A program made the position numbers and the translations under genes. Of a stretch of DNA of 10,067 nt, positions 6,191 to 10,067 are shown one piece after another. The number at the start of each line of letters is the position of its first letter. Position 1 is the first letter of the stretch. The DNA comes from CAZOWW01 sp964583765 (GTDB lineage Bacteria; Actinomycetota; Actinomycetes; Actinomycetales; Kineosporiaceae): positions 1-10,067 of the forward strand of contig CAZOWW010000163.1 of NCBI GenBank assembly GCA_964583765.1, in the 5' to 3' direction. The notes below the pieces were generated by a model. It made no database searches. It worked only from the letters and a program-made list of their open reading frames with translations, and had not been told where the DNA came from.

Positions 6191-9100
6191 CCACGACCAC
6201 GTCCGCCGTCAGCGGCGGCAACACCACCGTCTGGGACCACACCACGACCACCCGCTCCGACGGCACCGGTGGCGCGGACTTTCTCGCCGCGCTCAGTGCG
6301 GCGGACGCCGATCTGGCCCGGCGCACCACGCTGCCCGTGGCCGTGGCCGTGGGCGGCAGCGCCGGCGCCGCGCTCCCCTCCACATCGTCCGCCCGGCCGC
6401 CACGTGCACGGCAGGGCGTGTCCCCGCGGCTCCGGGAGGATCACGGGTCCTCCTCGCCGTCGCAGGGCTCCTCCTCCCGGCCGGAGGAGTCGACCGCCCG
6501 CCGCAACTCTGTCGTCTCCCCCCGCCACAACTCCGTTCCCTCCACGCACCGCGACTCCGTTCCCTCCACGCATGAGGCCTCGGGGAGTTCCCGGTCGACG
6601 GGTCGTCCCGGCGGGCCGGACGACGACACGGAACAGGACGACGTGACGAGCACGGCGGACGACCACACCGGCGAGGAACACGGCGCTCGGTCGACCCAGG
6701 GCGGCCGCAGGACCCGCGGACACACCGCACGCTGGACCACCCGGCCACGCCCCGCACAGGTCGACCCGCAGACCGGAACCGAGAGCTCTGACGACGACAC
6801 CCGGACGACGGCAGCCGCGAAAGCCCCAGCTGATCCGGCGGCCACCACCGGCATCCCGGCCACGCCGCCCGGTGTCGCCCCGGACGCCGTACTCGACACC
6901 TCCACGGGGACGGTGCCCAACCTCCCCGGAACGACGGGGACGGCGCCCAACCTCCCCGGAACGACGGGGACGGCGCCCAAGTTCACTGGGGCAAGGGGGA
7001 AGGCACCCGACCTCACCGGAACGACGGGGAAGGCCCCCAACGCCTCAGCCGAGATGGTGCCTGGCACCTCGACGGGGACGACGTTCGACTCCCCGGTGGG
7101 GATGGCACCCGGCTTCACCAGGAAGGCCTGGACATCCCCCGGCATGCCTGCGTCCGGCTCATCGCCACAGAGTGGCGCCGCAGCCGTCACCGACCGCTCT
7201 CTGGGCTCGGGCGGAGCCGGTGCACCGGTCGACTCGGGCGCGCCCGGGACGGCCATCGGCACCGGTGGGTCCGGCCCCGCGACTGCTCGCGGCGATCTCG
7301 GATCCACGGGCACGACAACCGCCACACCCTTGCCTCCCGGCCCCACCGCGGCAGCCGTGACCACGGACCGACCCGGATCCCCCGCACCGGCCAGGGCCGG
7401 CATGGGCGCCGACGGTTCCTTCACCGGGACAAGCCTCACTCTGGACGCCTCGGCATCGGGTGCGGGCAAGACCCTCGCCGCCGGTCCCTCGGTCACCACC
7501 GGAGCCACCGCTGCATCGACAGGACCCCGTGCGTCGACCGGGTCCCGTGCGTCGACCGGAACGAGTGGCACGTCGCCCGGAATGACCGGTGTGCCGTCCG
7601 GAGCCACGGCTGCCTCGACAGGGCCCGCCACGTCGACCGGAGCCACGGCTGCCTCGACAGGGCCCGCCACGTCGACCGGGATGAGTGGCCCAGACCCCAC
7701 CGCCGAGTCGGAAGGGTGGCGTGTCGGGGCGGGACAGCGCAGCGCGAGCGCTGCCTCCGGGGCACCCCTCCCGGCCGCCGTCCGCACGGATCGATCTGCC
7801 CGGAGCAGCAGCCCCGGAGCGACCGGCCAGGCCGGTGGTCTCCCGGCTGTCGTGGACAGCACCGGAGGGACCACTGACCCGGGAAACACCGGCACCCCGG
7901 AACGCTCGGGGGGGGCTGGTGCCTCCGCACTTGTCGGCTCCGCATCGGCGGCGTCCCGGTCCGGGGCCCGGTCGGGAATCGCGGACACCCCGGCGGGGGC
8001 GCGCCGGGCCACGGAACTCACCGGACCGGCAGCATCCCGGCCCCCGGCCACGCAGGTGGGGTCCTGGGCCATGAGCGGGACCGCGAACGCCGGATCCTCC
8101 GTCGCAGAGGCCTCGACGGCCACAGCCTCAGCCCCAGGAACCCCGACCACTCCGGCCGCAGGCCTCCCGGCCACGGCAGCCCCCGCCGCAGGGACCGCGA
8201 CCAGCACAGCCCCCACCCCCGGGACTCCGGCCACCACCGCCCCCATCGCCGGCGGCTCGTCCAGAGGCACAGTGAGCGATTCGACCGGCGCCCTGCCCGG
8301 AAGCGGCTTCCTTGCGGCAAGCGTCTCCCCTGCAGGAGCGAACCCGGTGAACGCCACCGGAGCCGCGGAGACCGTCGGTGCAGCTGGGGCAGCCACCGCA
8401 GCCGGGGCAACCGACACGAACGGGACGGCGGAGGCTGCGGGAACTGCAGGCGCTGCGGGAGCCCCGGTCGGCCCCCCGAGATCCGTCAGAGGTCAGTCGA
8501 CCCTGGTGGATTCTCACGGTGGCACCGACCCGTCCGGCTCCCCGAGCTCCGTCAGGAGCCCGTCGACCCTCGCGGAGTTCCGCGGCGGCACCGGCCCGGC
8601 CGGCGTGACCACTTCCGTTCCCGCGACGCCGGGGACCAGGTCCGACACTTCCACGGCGGGTACGCGTACCCCGTCCGGCGCGACGGGACCAGGGACCACG
8701 ACCGACCAGGACCCAGGAACCACGGCGGCCACAGCGACCACCGCACCCACCGCAGCCACGGCGACAGCAGCGGCCACCGCAGCCACAGCGACCACCGCGC
8801 CGGAGGGAGCCGGTTCCCTCGCCGCCTTGACGGCGCCCCGCTCCGGCCTGGGTACCCGCGGGCGTTCCTCCGCCGGCCTGACTGCCTCCGCACGGGCCGG
8901 TGGCCCTGCGACGGCATCACCAATGCCGGTCCCGGCAGGGCCCCTGATCGCGGCCTCGACCACCCCCGCGGCCACCGTCACCTCGACCGCCACTGTGGCC
9001 CCGGCCACCCCGGCCACCACCACCCCAACCCCCACCACGACCCTGGCCCCGGCCACCAACCCGGCCGGGAGCACCGTCGGGGGGGCGGCAGCCGGCGCGA

Positions 9101-10067
9101 TCCTGTCACCGGACAGCCCGCCCGCATCCCCCGCCGTTCCGACCGGCTCCGGCTCGGGCTCGGGCTCCGGCACTGTCGGCCGAGCGGACGGCAGGACGGT
9201 CCCCACACCGCTCGCCCCGCGAGGCACGGCGTCCCGGGAGGGCTCGGGCATGGCGTCGACGGGACACGGCGGATCCGCCACCACCTCCACCGACCGACCC
9301 GCCACCGACCGGATCGGAGGACCGGCTGCCGACCAGGAAGGATCCGGTGCCACCACGTCCGGAACCCCCGGCGTGTCGAGCACCGGCACGTCGGCCGCCA
9401 CCGGCACGCAGCCACCCGTGACACCCGGTTCGTCCGTGCCCGCGCTGACCCCGACCGGTCGGGCAGAGGCCGCCGGCACAGGGCAGAACGCATCCGGAAC
9501 CGCGACCCCGGCGCCCCTGTCCGAGCAGGTGGCCCGGCACGTCCTGGGGGTGCGTACGTTGCGCGACGGCACCCAGCACACGGTGCTCCACCTGAATCCC
9601 GAGCACCTCGGCAGTGTCACGGTCACCCTGGACGTTCGCCAGGGATCCGTGCGCCTGCACCTCGCGTCGTCGGCGTCGGCGCTGACCGCGCTGCGCGACG
9701 GCCTGGGGGACCTGCAGGGCCGCCTGGCCGACTCCGGGTTGTCCCTGGCCGAGGTCCGGCTCGAAACCCGGGCCGGGACGGACGCGGGCGGCTCCCCGGG
9801 GTCCGACTCGCGGGGCGGTTCGGGCAGCCAGGGTGGCTCCGGGAACGGTGGCGACGCCGATCGGCAGGGCGCCCGACACGGTGACCGGCCTGCCCACGAG
9901 GCCGCCCGGCAGCTCTCGGACGGCGCCGCAGAGGCCGGATCCGGTTCGTCGACGGCTCCCGACCGCACACCCCAGGGAGCCACCGGCGCCGCTCCCGGCA
10001 CGGGCACCGGTCTCGGCACGGGCACGGGCACCGGCCGCGAGCGTTCCTTCGGGGCCGACCCACGCGC
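6187..10067 (+). CDS. fliK: FliK-like hook-length control protein, very large (3' partial)
   Basis: FliK is exported during hook growth, acts as a molecular ruler and, through its C-terminal domain, switches the export gate from hook to filament substrates. The frame from ATG 6187 (ATGA overlap with the hydrolase gene) has no stop to the window edge, so the product has at least 1293 residues, against 405 in Salmonella. The recognisable part is a hook-length-control C-domain at about 1111-1195 (nt 9517-9771): LSEQVARHVL, then LNPEHLGSVTVTL (1136-1148), RLHLASSASALTALRDGL, and LSLAEVRLE. The start contains GGADFLAALSA. A charged stretch (nt 6600-6830) and an approximately 800-residue Thr/Ala/Pro/Gly/Ser-rich region with tandem repeats lie between. 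I saw no Cys or Tyr codon. After the C-domain comes a Gly/Ser/Asp-rich tail of at least 98 residues. The family call is firm for the C-domain; ruler function of the huge linker is inference. Confidence 0.88.
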   Translation, partial: MTTTTSAVSGGNTTVWDHTTTTRSDGTGGADFLAALSAADADLARRTTLPVAVAVGGSAGAALPSTSSARPPRARQGVSPRLREDHGSSSPSQGSSSRPEESTARRNSVVSPRHNSVPSTHRDSVPSTHEASGSSRSTGRPGGPDDDTEQDDVTSTADDHTGEEHGARSTQGGRRTRGHTARWTTRPRPAQVDPQTGTESSDDDTRTTAAAKAPADPAATTGIPATPPGVAPDAVLDTSTGTVPNLPGTTGTAPNLPGTTGTAPKFTGARGKAPDLTGTTGKAPNASAEMVPGTSTGTTFDSPVGMAPGFTRKAWTSPGMPASGSSPQSGAAAVTDRSLGSGGAGAPVDSGAPGTAIGTGGSGPATARGDLGSTGTTTATPLPPGPTAAAVTTDRPGSPAPARAGMGADGSFTGTSLTLDASASGAGKTLAAGPSVTTGATAASTGPRASTGSRASTGTSGTSPGMTGVPSGATAASTGPATSTGATAASTGPATSTGMSGPDPTAESEGWRVGAGQRSASAASGAPLPAAVRTDRSARSSSPGATGQAGGLPAVVDSTGGTTDPGNTGTPERSGGAGASALVGSASAASRSGARSGIADTPAGARRATELTGPAASRPPATQVGSWAMSGTANAGSSVAEASTATASAPGTPTTPAAGLPATAAPAAGTATSTAPTPGTPATTAPIAGGSSRGTVSDSTGALPGSGFLAASVSPAGANPVNATGAAETVGAAGAATAAGATDTNGTAEAAGTAGAAGAPVGPPRSVRGQSTLVDSHGGTDPSGSPSSVRSPSTLAEFRGGTGPAGVTTSVPATPGTRSDTSTAGTRTPSGATGPGTTTDQDPGTTAATATTAPTAATATAAATAATATTAPEGAGSLAALTAPRSGLGTRGRSSAGLTASARAGGPATASPMPVPAGPLIAASTTPAATVTSTATVAPATPATTTPTPTTTLAPATNPAGSTVGGAAAGAILSPDSPPASPAVPTGSGSGSGSGTVGRADGRTVPTPLAPRGTASREGSGMASTGHGGSATTSTDRPATDRIGGPAADQEGSGATTSGTPGVSSTGTSAATGTQPPVTPGSSVPALTPTGRAEAAGTGQNASGTATPAPLSEQVARHVLGVRTLRDGTQHTVLHLNPEHLGSVTVTLDVRQGSVRLHLASSASALTALRDGLGDLQGRLADSGLSLAEVRLETRAGTDAGGSPGSDSRGGSGSQGGSGNGGDADRQGARHGDRPAHEAARQLSDGAAEAGSGSSTAPDRTPQGATGAAPGTGTGLGTGTGTGRERSFGADPR
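6505..6576 (+). repeat. Three 24-bp tandem units in fliK
   Basis: Units starting at 6505, 6529 and 6553 encode NSVVSPRH, NSVPSTHR and DSVPSTHE. Units two and three share actccgttccctccacgca and differ at only a few bases. Copy-number changes would keep the reading frame. Confidence 0.8.
6904..7053 (+). repeat. Five 30-bp tandem units in fliK
   Basis: Units start at 6904, 6934, 6964, 6994 and 7024 and encode TGTVPNLPGT, TGTAPNLPGT, TGTAPKFTGA, RGKAPDLTGT and TGKAPNASAE. The first two differ by one base (gtg/gcg in codon four), and decay increases towards the 3' side. This pattern suggests stepwise duplication of a ten-residue module. Confidence 0.88.
7504..7680 (+). repeat. 39-bp repeat family in fliK, two near-identical tandem copies
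   Basis: Copies at 7603-7641 and 7642-7680 encode ATAASTGPATSTG and differ only in the last base (gga/ggg). A diverged copy at 7504-7542 encodes ATAASTGPRASTG, and its last 18 bases are repeated again, with two changes, at 7543-7560. The near-identity of the tandem pair points to a recent duplication. Confidence 0.9.
8467..8598 (+). repeat. Two 66-bp diverged tandem units in fliK
   Basis: Units at 8467-8532 and 8533-8598 each encode 22 residues built on the pattern GxPxSVRxxSTL followed by GGTxP. Shared DNA includes tccgtcag and tcgaccct at matching offsets. They are clearly diverged, so older than the 39-bp pair. Confidence 0.78.
9517..9771 (+). other. FliK C-terminal (Flg_hook) domain
   Basis: Residues 1111-1195 of the large frame form the only clearly folded-looking segment of that protein. 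The key motif is LNPEHLGSV (residues 1136-1144), the counterpart of the family's Leu-x-Pro-x-x-Leu-Gly signature. Alternating hydrophobic strands (TVTLDV, VRLHLA) and a helix (LRDGLGDLQGRLADSG) follow. This domain contacts the FlhB export switch in studied species. It identifies the whole low-complexity frame as FliK. Confidence 0.88.
9997..10035 (+). repeat. Gly-Thr dipeptide run in fliK tail
   Basis: Alternating ggc and acg/acc codons encode GTGTGLGTGTGTG downstream of the FliK C-domain. It is a simple-sequence repeat and a plausible site of slippage in six-base steps. Confidence 0.75.

Noticed and set aside
6441..8417. Long minus-strand open frame (658 codons) opposite fliK, with another at 8514-10031
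   Set aside because: Both are complementary shadows of Ala/Thr/Pro/Gly codons, yielding Val/Ala/Pro-rich text with no domain. The plus frame carries the FliK C-domain and a good ribosome binding site.
6505..8598. Tandem repeats in fliK as a CRISPR array or mobile element
   Set aside because: Repeats are contiguous without unique spacers, have lengths divisible by three and sit in an open coding frame.
6187..9516. fliK low-complexity stretch as a non-coding region or frameshifted pseudogene
   Set aside because: The frame is open throughout from a well-placed start to a conserved C-domain in the same phase, which random frameshifts would not preserve.

Overview
The window is a single-strand stretch of a flagellar export and basal-body operon from a high-GC bacterium. 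Gene order, near-complete GC at third codon positions in the flagellar core genes, and a cell-wall hydrolase placed between fliJ and fliK suggest a motile actinomycete (Actinomycetota). The sequence does not let me name a genus. All genes read on the + strand, and no RNA gene, insertion sequence, CRISPR array or promoter-sized gap was found. The only spacers are 27 nt (fliF-fliG) and 3 nt (fliG-fliH).

Layout: 1-1294 is the 3' part of fliF (MS ring, 5' end outside the window). 1322-2338 is fliG (rotor/switch). 2342-3112 is fliH (regulator of the export ATPase). 3109-4458 is fliI (export ATPase). 4455-4943 is fliJ (export stalk/chaperone escort, GTG start). 4940-6190 is a 416-residue protein joining an NlpC/P60 peptidase to a lytic transglycosylase, with no signal peptide. 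6187 to beyond 10067 is one uninterrupted frame of at least 1293 codons. It ends in a recognisable FliK hook-length-control domain, after about 1100 residues of Thr/Ala/Pro/Gly/Ser-rich low-complexity sequence. From fliH on, every junction is a 4-nt start/stop overlap (ATGA or GTGA), so these five genes look translationally coupled.

The genes fit one assembly job. FliF and FliG form the membrane ring and rotor. FliH, FliI and FliJ drive type III export through that ring. The dual hydrolase probably opens peptidoglycan for the rod, as FlgJ does in Proteobacteria. FliK would measure the hook and switch export specificity.

The items most worth a second look are: (i) a perfect 24-bp inverted repeat with a 3-nt loop inside fliJ; (ii) the very large FliK-like protein, with in-frame tandem repeats, relaxed codon use and an extended tail; (iii) the signal-less two-enzyme wall hydrolase. 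I found no wholly new system. The window is a flagellar locus with unusual versions of known parts.
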